This document shows, piece after piece, positions 33,796-41,328 of a stretch of DNA of 64,000 nucleotides. Positions within the stretch are counted from its first letter, which is position 1. Each line of letters opens with the position of its first letter. The position numbers were made by a program, and so were the translations under genes. The stretch spans positions 1 to 64,000 of the forward strand of contig NZ_JAMXFJ010000007.1 in NCBI RefSeq assembly GCF_025460805.1, given 5' to 3'. The stretch is from Microvirga sesbaniae (GTDB lineage: Bacteria > Pseudomonadota > Alphaproteobacteria > Rhizobiales > Beijerinckiaceae). The notes below the pieces were generated by a model, which was given only the letters and a program-made list of their open reading frames with translations, was not told where the DNA came from and did not search any database.

Positions 33796-35118
33796 ATGAA
33801 TGACAAGCCTCACACCGGGCGCCCCCGCGTCGTGATCGTCGGCGCCGGCTTCGGCGGACTGACGGTCGCAAAGGCCCTCGCGAAAGCGCCGGTCGAGCTC
33901 ACGGTGATCGATCAACGCAACTACCATCTGTTCCAGCCTCTGCTGTACCAGGTTGCGACGGCCGCGCTCTCGCCGGCCGATATCGCCTCGCCTATCCGCA
34001 CGATCCTCAGAGGCCAGCGGAACACGTCCGTGATGCTGGCGAAAGCCACCGGAGTCGATCCAGCGTCCGGCGCGGTGATGGCGGATGATCGCCGCATCCC
34101 GTTCGACTATCTCGTGCTCGCGACCGGGGCCCGGCATGCCTACTTCGGTCATGACGACTGGGAGGCGTTCGCGAAAGGGATCAAGACGATCGACGATGCC
34201 ACGGGCCTGCGCCGCAGGATCCTGCTGGCCTTCGAGAGGGCCGAGTTCGAAACGGACCCGGAGGAGCGCCGTCGCCTGCTCACGTTCGCGGTCGTCGGGG
34301 GCGGCGCGACGGGCGTCGAGATGGCAGGAGCCATCGCCGAACTGGCCGGGAAGGCCCTGGCGACCGACTTCCGCTCGATCGACCCGACCCAGGCCCGCGT
34401 CGTCCTGGTTGAAGCGGGCCCGCGCCTTCTGCCGGTCTTCGAGGAACATCTCTCGGAGGCGGCGCAGCGCTCGCTGGAGGAACTCGGGGTCGACGTTCAG
34501 GTTTCGACGTCCGTGACAGCCTGCGATGAGAATGGGGTCTCTCTCGGGGATCGGCGGATCGAGGCCCGCACCGTTGTCTGGGCCGCAGGCATGCAGGCGT
34601 CGCTGGCCGGCCAATGGCTGGGGGCCGAGACCGACCGGGTGGGGCGCGTCAGGGTCGCGCCGGACCTCAGCGTGCCGGGATACCCCAATGTCTTCGTCAT
34701 CGGCGACACGGCCCACGTGCTCGACATGGACGGAACGCCCCTCCCGGGTGTTGCCCCCGTGGCGAAGCAGGAGGGCAAGTATGTCGCCAGGCTGATCGAA
34801 GCACGAGTCGCCGGTGGGGACCTCCCGTCCTTTCGCTACCGCAATCCAGGTTCACTGGCGACGATTGGTCGGAAGAAGGCCGTGGCGCAGTTCCGCCGGC
34901 TCCGCCTCAGCGGCTATCCGGCATGGTGGTTCTGGAGCGTGGCGCACATCTACTTCCTGATCGGCTTCCGCAACCGGCTGGCCGTGACGATGAACTGGGC
35001 CTGGACCTATGTCAGCTTCCAGCGCGGGACGCGCCTCATCACAGGTCCCGATCCTGGTCTCGACCAGGACGTCCTGAGAACGGCGATCACCAAGCCACAC
35101 CTGAAGGGGGTGGCATAG
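33796..35118 (+). CDS. NAD(P)/FAD-dependent oxidoreductase, type II NADH dehydrogenase-like
   Basis: Flavoprotein of 440 aa. The FAD-binding motif is VVIVGAGFGGLTVAKALA near residue 12 and the NAD-binding motif AVVGGGATGVEMAGAIAEL near residue 170. A third conserved block is FVIGDTAHVLDMDGTPLPG. The C-terminus has hydrophobic helices (WWFWSVAHIYFLIGFRNRL) for membrane attachment, as in NDH-2. It likely passes electrons from NADH to quinone without pumping protons. AAAGGAG lies 8 bp before the ATG at 33796. It is coupled to DoxX under the LysR-type promoter and ends 3 bp before the convergent LysR gene's stop. Confidence 0.93.
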   Translation: MNDKPHTGRPRVVIVGAGFGGLTVAKALAKAPVELTVIDQRNYHLFQPLLYQVATAALSPADIASPIRTILRGQRNTSVMLAKATGVDPASGAVMADDRRIPFDYLVLATGARHAYFGHDDWEAFAKGIKTIDDATGLRRRILLAFERAEFETDPEERRRLLTFAVVGGGATGVEMAGAIAELAGKALATDFRSIDPTQARVVLVEAGPRLLPVFEEHLSEAAQRSLEELGVDVQVSTSVTACDENGVSLGDRRIEARTVVWAAGMQASLAGQWLGAETDRVGRVRVAPDLSVPGYPNVFVIGDTAHVLDMDGTPLPGVAPVAKQEGKYVARLIEARVAGGDLPSFRYRNPGSLATIGRKKAVAQFRRLRLSGYPAWWFWSVAHIYFLIGFRNRLAVTMNWAWTYVSFQRGTRLITGPDPGLDQDVLRTAITKPHLKGVA

Positions 35119-35121
35119 CTC

Positions 35122-36078
35122 TCATTGGGCCGGCTCAAGGCGTGGGGGCTCGAGAGCCACTCGGTCTTTCTCGGCTCTTGCGGCGATCGCGGGCTGGCCG
35201 AGCCAGCGCGCCCGCATCGCCTCCTTGACCAGGGCGCCGACCGCGGGCGAGTGCGGCCGCCCGCGGACGGTCACCAGGTTCACCTCGCGCCAGAACTCGG
35301 GATCGACCATGGGGCGGCAGACCACCATGGGATGCTTGGCGCAGCTTTGCGTCATGAAGCCGAAGCCAAGCCCGGCGGCGATCATGGCGAGGATCCAGTC
35401 ATCGCGTTCGCTCCGGTAGACGGTCGCGCATCCTTCGAAGCCATGCTCGCGCCAGAGCGCTCCGGCATAGCAGAAGAACTCGCAATTCACCCGATTCAGG
35501 TAGCGGTCGCCCGTGAGGTCGCTCGGGCGGATCGTGTTGCGCTGCGCCAACGGGTGGTTGGGCGACACCACGATCATGAACTGCTCCCGGAACAGGGGCA
35601 TGTAGTGCAGGCGCTCATCCGGCTCCTGGCCCGGGATGCAGTAGATGGCCACCTCGAGATCCCCATTGAGAAGCCGGTCCTCCAACTGGGCCGCGCTGGC
35701 ATCGACCACTTCGAGCTCGATTCCGGGGTGCCTGGATTGAAGCCCACTGACCAGATCGATGAGCTCGTCCGGCTGGATCGTGCACATCACCCCGAGCCTC
35801 AACGTCGTCTTCTTGAGTTTCGTGAAATCGAGGGCCTGCCGTTTGGCCTCCAGCGAGCGCGTGTACACCTCCTCCAGATGCGGCTTCACCATCCGGCCGA
35901 GCTCCGACAGGTGGGTATTGGCGCGCTCCCGGTGAAAGAGCTGGCCGCCCAGCTCTTCCTCGAGGAGCTTGATCGCTCGCGTCAGGGAGGGCTGGGCCAC
36001 GTTGCAGCGTTCTGCCGCTCGTGTGAAGTTGAGTTCCTCGCATACGGCCAGGAAGTACCGGATCTGGTGCATTTCCAT
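35122..36078 (-). CDS. LysR family transcriptional regulator, probable regulator of the island
   Basis: Regulator of 318 aa. An N-terminal winged helix (MHQIRYFLAVCEELNFTRAA, CNVAQPSLTRAIKLLEEELG) is followed by a LysR substrate-binding domain. The domain has a Cys pair in RVNCEFFCYAG and another Cys in FMTQSCAKHP, so redox sensing is possible but unproven. The start at 36078 has GGAGGATCCC directly upstream. It is divergent from the cupin-MFS operon with a box ATAGCTTTTGGCTAT between them. It is the only LysR gene in the window, and the other promoters with this box all lie within 8 kb, which makes it the natural candidate activator. Confidence 0.9.
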   Translation of the reverse strand: MEMHQIRYFLAVCEELNFTRAAERCNVAQPSLTRAIKLLEEELGGQLFHRERANTHLSELGRMVKPHLEEVYTRSLEAKRQALDFTKLKKTTLRLGVMCTIQPDELIDLVSGLQSRHPGIELEVVDASAAQLEDRLLNGDLEVAIYCIPGQEPDERLHYMPLFREQFMIVVSPNHPLAQRNTIRPSDLTGDRYLNRVNCEFFCYAGALWREHGFEGCATVYRSERDDWILAMIAAGLGFGFMTQSCAKHPMVVCRPMVDPEFWREVNLVTVRGRPHSPAVGALVKEAMRARWLGQPAIAARAEKDRVALEPPRLEPAQ

Positions 36079-36152
36079 GGGATCCTCCTTCGAAGGGATT
36101 CTCCAGGGATCGGTGTCCACGCCGACAAGCCCGCACCCGTAAAATAGCACCT

Positions 36153-36209
36153 GCGGCTCCGGAGCCGCGATAGCTTTTGGCTATCGAGTCGAGGTCTGCT
36201 CGGCATTTC
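36153..36209 (+). promoter_or_regulatory. Divergent LysR/cupin promoter with LysR box and adjacent palindrome
   Basis: ATAG-N7-CTAT (36170-36184), here the 17-bp perfect palindrome GATAGCTTTTGGCTATC less its centre, exactly 19 bp, then CATTTC (36204-36209), ending 97 nt before the cupin start. Directly left is a perfect palindrome GCGGCTCCGGAGCCGC (36153-36168). Towards the lysR gene the 19-bp spacing is not found, so that side is probably autoregulated differently. Confidence 0.75.
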
Positions 36210-36306
36210 ACTTCCGCCCCCGCCTGCCCGACCATCCGATCACCGCATCGCGCTGGCTCCCGAAGGTGCCTCCATCCGGGCGCGGCGGAACAGAGGAGAC
36301 ATCGAC

Positions 36307-36804
36307 ATGCTGAACCGAATTCAAGGCGCTCATATGATCCGGACCGGGCTCTGCGCGGCTACCCTAGCGGCAGGTGCCGTCCTTTCCCTCCCGGCCCAGG
36401 CTGGGGAGTGCCCGGCGGACAAGCTCAGCCCCGGCGTCCGCACGCAGGGCGAAACCCAGCCCAAGGGCGTCACGGATACCGTGCTCGCCTCGATCGACCT
36501 GTCGAAGGAGAAGGTCTCCCTGTCGGACCATCAGCTCCGGACCCGCAAGCTGGTGATCCAGCCCGGCGGCGTGGTCCCTTGGCACAGCCACGAGGACCGT
36601 CCGGCCCTGATCTCCGTGGTCTCGGGCACCATCGAGGAATATGCCAGCAACTGCTCCGTGCCGATCGTGCATAAGGCCGGCGAGGTCTCGGTCGAGAAGA
36701 GCGGGGTTCAGCACTGGTGGAAGAACACCAGCAAGGCACCGGTCGTGCTGCTGTCCTCCGACGTGTTCCACGACATGCCCAAGGCAGACCCTCACATGAT
36801 GTGA
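36307..36804 (+). CDS. Secreted cupin domain protein
   Basis: Exported protein of 165 aa. The signal peptide (TGLCAATLAAGAVLSLPAQA) ends near residue 35, just before GECPADKLSPG. A single cupin barrel follows: VIQPGGVVPWHSHEDRPALI supplies the metal-binding His residues and SVEKSGVQHWWKNTSKAPVV the second motif. It probably binds a metal in the periplasm; its reaction is unknown. A second ATG at 36334 would shorten the N-terminus. It is the first gene after the LysR-type promoter, and the MFS exporter follows after 76 bp. Confidence 0.9.
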   Translation: MLNRIQGAHMIRTGLCAATLAAGAVLSLPAQAGECPADKLSPGVRTQGETQPKGVTDTVLASIDLSKEKVSLSDHQLRTRKLVIQPGGVVPWHSHEDRPALISVVSGTIEEYASNCSVPIVHKAGEVSVEKSGVQHWWKNTSKAPVVLLSSDVFHDMPKADPHMM

Positions 36805-36880
36805 CCGGGGCGGCTGCATTGCCCGGTGCTGGGCCTGCCGGAACGAGCATCCGGCGACCCTGCTGCGACAGGAGACGACC

Positions 36881-38143
36881 ATGACCGCATACAGCCGCCA
36901 CCAAGCTCCGCCGCTTCGGGGCCATCATGCGGGCGCGCTCGAGCGTACGATCCTGATCGGCCTGATCGCCTTTCTGACGGTGGTCGACCTCTTTGGGACA
37001 CAGGCCATCCTGCCGGCCCTGGCCCGCAGCTATGGCGAGACACCCGCCGCCATCGGCTTTGCCGTGAATGCCACCACGATGGGCATGGCAGTCGCCTGCT
37101 TGGGCGTCGCCTACTTCAGCCATCGCATCAATCGCCGGCGCGGCATCCTGATCAGCCTCACGGTGCTGGCGATCCCGACGGCCCTGCTGGCCATTGCGCC
37201 TGACCTGGCGACCTTCACTTTCCTGCGGGTCGCCCAGGGACTGTGCATGGCCTGCGCTTTCACATTGACCCTCGCCTATCTCGGCGAGCATTGCAGCGCC
37301 ACGGATGCCGGCGGGGCCTTTGCGGCCTACATCACGGGCAACGTCGCCAGCAACCTGTTCGGCCGGCTTCTGGCGGCGGGGCTCGCCGAACATCTCGGCC
37401 TGCCGGTGACCTTCCTGTCCCTGGCAGGCCTCAATCTTCTCGGCGCGGTGATCGTTTATGTCTGGCTCACCCAATCCGCGATGGCGACGGCTCGGGACGA
37501 ACCTGGCGCACCGCCTCTCTCGATCTGGGCCGAGCACCTGCGCAACCCGCTCCTGCGCCCCAGCTTCGCCATCGGATTCTGCATCCTGTTTGCCTTCATA
37601 GGCACCTTCACGTTCGTGAATTTCGTGCTGGTGCGCGAGCCGATCGCGCTCGGCCAGATGAGCCTCGGGCTCGTGTACCTCGTCTTCGCGCCGTCCATCG
37701 TCACGACCCTGTTGGCCGGCCGTGTGGTGCAGCGGTTTGGGACCCGGCCGACCCTCTGGGGCTCGCTCGCCGTGGCAGGCCTCGGCCTGCCCCTTCTGGT
37801 CGCGCCGAGCTTGCCGGCCGTCCTGATCGGCCTGATGCTCATCGGGGTCGGGACCTTCTTCGCCCAGGCGACCGCGACAGGCTTCGTCAGCCATGCGGCC
37901 ACGACGGACCGGGGTTCGGCGAGCGGGCTCTATCTCGCCTCCTATTTCTCGGGCGGGCTGGTGGGCAGCGCGGTCCTGGGGCAGGTCTTCGATCGCTTCG
38001 GCTGGGGAGCGTGCGTCACGGGCGTCGGGATCTCGCTCCTGGTCGCCGCGCTTCTGGCCGTCCGGTTGCGGCCCATGGCCGAGAAGCCTTTGCCCGAAAC
38101 AGGGCGCGACGTCCCGGCGCCAGCCCCGGCCGCGGTCCCCTAG
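36881..38143 (+). CDS. MFS transporter
   Basis: Inner-membrane transporter of 420 aa with 12 predicted segments, beginning ILIGLIAFLTVVDLFGTQA near residue 26. The loop 2-3 segment is degenerate (YFSHRINRRRGILISL), and AQGLCMACAFTLTLAYLGEH is the motif near segment 5. The family exports or imports small solutes by proton coupling; the substrate is unknown. ACAGGAG lies 7 bp upstream of the ATG. It follows the secreted cupin gene and is probably expressed from the same LysR-type promoter, so an efflux role under stress is plausible. Confidence 0.9.
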   Translation: MTAYSRHQAPPLRGHHAGALERTILIGLIAFLTVVDLFGTQAILPALARSYGETPAAIGFAVNATTMGMAVACLGVAYFSHRINRRRGILISLTVLAIPTALLAIAPDLATFTFLRVAQGLCMACAFTLTLAYLGEHCSATDAGGAFAAYITGNVASNLFGRLLAAGLAEHLGLPVTFLSLAGLNLLGAVIVYVWLTQSAMATARDEPGAPPLSIWAEHLRNPLLRPSFAIGFCILFAFIGTFTFVNFVLVREPIALGQMSLGLVYLVFAPSIVTTLLAGRVVQRFGTRPTLWGSLAVAGLGLPLLVAPSLPAVLIGLMLIGVGTFFAQATATGFVSHAATTDRGSASGLYLASYFSGGLVGSAVLGQVFDRFGWGACVTGVGISLLVAALLAVRLRPMAEKPLPETGRDVPAPAPAAVP

Positions 38144-38161
38144 GCGTATCCAGGCAGCTCG

Positions 38162-38201
38162 ATAGCGGCCCTCTATCGATACGGCAGCGAGCCGGCATTT
38201 C
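38162..38201 (+). promoter_or_regulatory. LysR-type promoter of the SDR/patatin operon
   Basis: ATAG-N7-CTAT (38162-38176), exactly 19 bp, then CATTTC (38196-38201). The hexamer ends 82 nt before the SDR start codon. Upstream GATAG and downstream CTATC extend the half-sites by one base each. Confidence 0.75.
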
Positions 38202-38283
38202 CGATCGGAGCCTCCCGCTGTCATCGTCGATCGGGTCGGATGACGCTCCGCCCGAACAGCGCACCACTCCCAGGAGGATCACC

Positions 38284-39108
38284 ATGAACGTCGCCTTCAC
38301 CCAGCCAGCGACCGGCACCGCAAAAGCTCTGGACGGCAATGTCGCCATCGTCACCGGCTCGACCAGCGGCATCGGGCTCGGGATCGCCCGCGCCTTCGCA
38401 TCCGCCGGAGCGTCCGTCGTCATCAACGGCTTCGGCAAGCCGGAGGAGATCAACGACACCCTCGAATCCCTTCGGCGCGAGACGGGCGGCAAGGCGATCT
38501 ACGCGGCGGCCGACATGACCAAACCGGGCGAGATCGCCGGCATGGTCGATCGTGCTCTGGAGACGTTCGGCCGCCTGGACATCCTCGTCAACAATGCCGG
38601 GATCCAGCATGTCAGCCCCATCGACCGGTTCCCGGTCGAGACGTGGGACGCAGTGCTGGCGATCAATCTCTCCTCTGCCTTCCACACCATCCGCCTCGCC
38701 CTGCCGGCCATGCGGCGGCAGGGCTGGGGGCGCATCATCAACATCGCCTCGGCGCATGCGCTCGTCGCCTCCCCGTTCAAGGCCGCCTACGTTGCCGCGA
38801 AACACGGGATCGTCGGCTTGACCAAGGTGGTCGCTCTCGAAACGGCGGAGCAGAACATCACCTGCAACGCCATCTGCCCAGGCTACGTTTCAACCCCGCT
38901 GGTCGAGGCACAGATCGATGATCAGGCCAGGTCGCACGGGATCCCCCGCGAGCAGGTCATTCGGGACGTGCTGCTGGCGCAGCAGCCCAACAAGCGGTTC
39001 GCCACCGTCGACGAGATCGGCGCCTTCGCCACGTTCCTGGCCGGCGATGGCGCCGCGTCCATCACGGGCGCCGCCCTGCCGGTCGACGGCGGCTGGACCG
39101 CCCATTGA
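38284..39108 (+). CDS. 3-Hydroxybutyrate dehydrogenase-like SDR
   Basis: Cytoplasmic dehydrogenase of 274 aa. The NAD-binding motif is VTGSTSGIGLGIARAFA near residue 24, NNAG is in DILVNNAGIQHVSPI, and the catalytic Ser, Tyr and Lys are in INIASAHALVASPFKAAYVA and AKHG. The GIQHVSPI and ALPVDGGWTAH stretches match D-3-hydroxybutyrate dehydrogenases, which interconvert 3-hydroxybutyrate and acetoacetate in polyhydroxybutyrate turnover. AGGAGG lies upstream of the start. It is followed after 10 bp by a patatin-like gene, a frequent partner of this dehydrogenase. Confidence 0.9.
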   Translation: MNVAFTQPATGTAKALDGNVAIVTGSTSGIGLGIARAFASAGASVVINGFGKPEEINDTLESLRRETGGKAIYAAADMTKPGEIAGMVDRALETFGRLDILVNNAGIQHVSPIDRFPVETWDAVLAINLSSAFHTIRLALPAMRRQGWGRIINIASAHALVASPFKAAYVAAKHGIVGLTKVVALETAEQNITCNAICPGYVSTPLVEAQIDDQARSHGIPREQVIRDVLLAQQPNKRFATVDEIGAFATFLAGDGAASITGAALPVDGGWTAH

Positions 39109-39118
39109 GGAGGACGCC

Positions 39119-40381
39119 ATGCTCAAACATGTCACACGTGATCGGTTCAGGACGGACAAGGGCTCCGACGAAGCGGTGATCAGCGAACTCGAGCGAACGG
39201 GAACGCCCCCGGAGGCAATCACGGAACAACGGCTCCCGGACACCATACCGGCACGCCGCCGCCGCATCCCGGAGGAGCTCGGACAGGTCGTTCTCGTTCT
39301 CCAGGGCGGCGGTGCGCTCGGAGCCTATCAGGTTGGCGCCTATCAGGCCCTGCACGAGGCCGGGATCGAACCCGACTGGGTCATCGGCACGTCGATCGGC
39401 GCCATCAACGCCAGCCTGATCGCCGGCAACGCGCCGGAGCACCGCCTGGAGCGGCTCCGGGAGTTCTGGAGCCGCATGCAGCACGAGCCGTGGGTGGAGC
39501 TCCTGGGCGCGTGGCCCCTGGTGGGACCGCTGGCCATGAACCTAGCGACCATGACTCAGGGCATCCCGGCCTTCTTCCGGCCGAACCTGCCCGCTTTCCT
39601 CGGCCTCCAGCTGCCCCTCGGATCGGAATCCGCCGGCTATTACGATACCTCGCCTCTGGCGCGGACCCTGTCCGAGCTCGCCGACTTCGACCAGATCAAC
39701 GGTCGAAAGACCCGCCTGACGGTGGGAGCCGCCAATGTGCGCACCAGCGAGATGCGTTACTTCGACAACCGCGATATGGAGCTCGATATCCGTCATGTCA
39801 TGGCCTCCGGCGCCCTGCCCCCGGCCTTTCCGGCCGTGCGGATCGACGGCGATCTCTACTGGGATGGCGGCATCCTGTCGAACACGCCGGTCGAGGCGGT
39901 GTTCGACGACAACCCCCGGAAAAACTCGGTCATCTTCGCGGTCCACATCTGGAATCCGCAGGGACCCGAACCGGATACCATCTGGCAGGTCATGGGCCGG
40001 CAGAAGGACATCCAGTATTCCAGCCGCGCGGTCAGCCACATCGCACGGCAGAAGCAGATCCATCGGTTGCGCCACGTGATTGCCGAGCTCGTGCGCCGAC
40101 TGCCGGAAAAGGAGCGGATGACCGAGGCGGTGCGGGAGCTGGCCGATTATGGCTGCCTGACCCGCATGCACGTTGTCCGGTTGCTGGCGCCGCCTTTCGA
40201 CGGGGAGGACCACACCAAAGACATCGATTTCAGCCCGCGGGGCATCCGCCGCCGTTGGGAGGCGGGCTACGCCGACACGAGCCGGGTTCTGGAACTGGAA
40301 CCGTGGTCGGGTGACTTCGATCCGGTCGAGGGGTTCATCCTGCACGAGGCCAGGCCAGGCGTGATGATGACGGCAGGATAA
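39119..40381 (+). CDS. Patatin-like phospholipase with DUF3734-type C-terminus
   Basis: Hydrolase of 420 aa. The patatin domain has the oxyanion motif LQGGGALGAYQVGAYQALHE near residue 61, the nucleophile Ser92 in IGTSIGAINASLIAGN, and the catalytic Asp in YWDGGILSNTPVEAVF. The C-terminal part (DIDFSPRGIRRRWEAGYAD) fits the DUF3734 extension. It is coupled to the 3-hydroxybutyrate dehydrogenase gene, so it may release acyl or hydroxyacyl groups during lipid or polyester turnover. The start ATG at 39119 has GAGGAGG upstream. Confidence 0.91.
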   Translation: MLKHVTRDRFRTDKGSDEAVISELERTGTPPEAITEQRLPDTIPARRRRIPEELGQVVLVLQGGGALGAYQVGAYQALHEAGIEPDWVIGTSIGAINASLIAGNAPEHRLERLREFWSRMQHEPWVELLGAWPLVGPLAMNLATMTQGIPAFFRPNLPAFLGLQLPLGSESAGYYDTSPLARTLSELADFDQINGRKTRLTVGAANVRTSEMRYFDNRDMELDIRHVMASGALPPAFPAVRIDGDLYWDGGILSNTPVEAVFDDNPRKNSVIFAVHIWNPQGPEPDTIWQVMGRQKDIQYSSRAVSHIARQKQIHRLRHVIAELVRRLPEKERMTEAVRELADYGCLTRMHVVRLLAPPFDGEDHTKDIDFSPRGIRRRWEAGYADTSRVLELEPWSGDFDPVEGFILHEARPGVMMTAG

Positions 40382-40582
40382 GGACAGGCCAGAGATCACG
40401 GGATCTCCAGCTCGCGGCTGAATCGGACCTCACGCCACCCGACTGATCACATTGCCAAGGGATTGATTGCAGCGCCGGGCTAAAGCATCGCGTATCCCCT
40501 CTGAGGCACTCCCATTTCGCAGGGAACCGAAGCTCGGACGTCAGGCGTTGAAGCTATGCCATTCCACGTGGGGGAGGTCCGC

Positions 40583-41161
40583 ATGATCCGCTCCGTGTTC
40601 ACTGTCATGGCTTTTGCGTGCAGTGTGGCGTTCGCCGGCTCCGCCGGGGCCCAGCCTGTCGCCTCCCTCAACGGAGAGCAAGCCAGCTTCTTCGAGCGCG
40701 TGTTTGGTGGGCCGGTCTCCCCGACCGCGCGGCGGCTGGTCACCTGGCCCGGCACCCAGCGGCCCGGCACGATCGTCATCTCAACCAGTGAACGCCGGCT
40801 CTATTTTGTGCTCGGCAATTGGCAGGCCATCCAGTACGGCATCGGTGTCGGACGTCCGGGCTTCACTTGGACGGGGACCAAGACGGTCAGCATGAAACGG
40901 GAATGGCCCGCCTGGAGCCCTCCGGCCGCGATGCTGCGGCGACGTCCTGATCTGCCGCGCTACATGCCCGGCGGACTGGACAACCCGTTAGGTGCCCGGG
41001 CGCTGTACCTCGGCTCCTCCATGTACCGGATCCACGGCTCCAATGAGCCGCAGACCATCGGGTTTGCGGTCTCGTCCGGGTGCATTCGGATGACCAATGC
41101 CGATGTCATCGACCTGTACAGCCGAACCCGGGTCGGCACCAGGGTCGTGGTGTTGCGCTGA
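40583..41161 (+). CDS. L,D-transpeptidase (YkuD family)
   Basis: Exported protein of 192 aa. A signal peptide (VFTVMAFACSVAFAGSAGAQ) ends near residue 23. The YkuD domain starts RPGTIVISTSERRLYFVLG, and the catalytic block IHGSNEPQTIGFAVSSGCIR with MTNADV contains the conserved His, Ser and nucleophilic Cys. Such enzymes form 3-3 crosslinks in peptidoglycan or attach proteins to it. The start at 40583 has GGGGAGG about 6 bp upstream. It is a single gene and its upstream region has no LysR-type box. Confidence 0.93.
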   Translation: MIRSVFTVMAFACSVAFAGSAGAQPVASLNGEQASFFERVFGGPVSPTARRLVTWPGTQRPGTIVISTSERRLYFVLGNWQAIQYGIGVGRPGFTWTGTKTVSMKREWPAWSPPAAMLRRRPDLPRYMPGGLDNPLGARALYLGSSMYRIHGSNEPQTIGFAVSSGCIRMTNADVIDLYSRTRVGTRVVVLR

Positions 41162-41171
41162 CGAGCGCCAA

Positions 41172-41230
41172 AGCGAGCGCATCGGATGGATCCCAAGAGT
41201 GCAAGTCCACTTTTCACGTCCGTTGCTTTA
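41172..41230. repeat. Family A palindrome
   Basis: GAGCGCATCGGATGGATCC pairs imperfectly with ACGTCCGTTGCTTTAGG, with AGTGCAAGTCCACTTTT in the middle. Very similar to the inverted copy at 61234-61287. It lies between convergent genes. Confidence 0.75.
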
Positions 41231-41328
41231 GGAAATGGAGTCGTCCTGCTCAAGGAACCGAAGAGCTTTTGCATCTCCCAAGGGCGGAGTGCCGACTCCG
41301 GACCTCGCGCTTTCGATCAAAGGCGCGC

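Noticed and set aside
36141-36173. Same LysR promoter design driving the lysR gene itself
   Set aside because: On the minus side the distance from the box to the nearest TATTTT is 23 bp, not 19, so the shared design does not hold there.
40494-40518. CATTTC upstream of the L,D-transpeptidase gene as another LysR-regulon promoter
   Set aside because: No ATAG or CTAT half-site is present at the required 19-bp distance.
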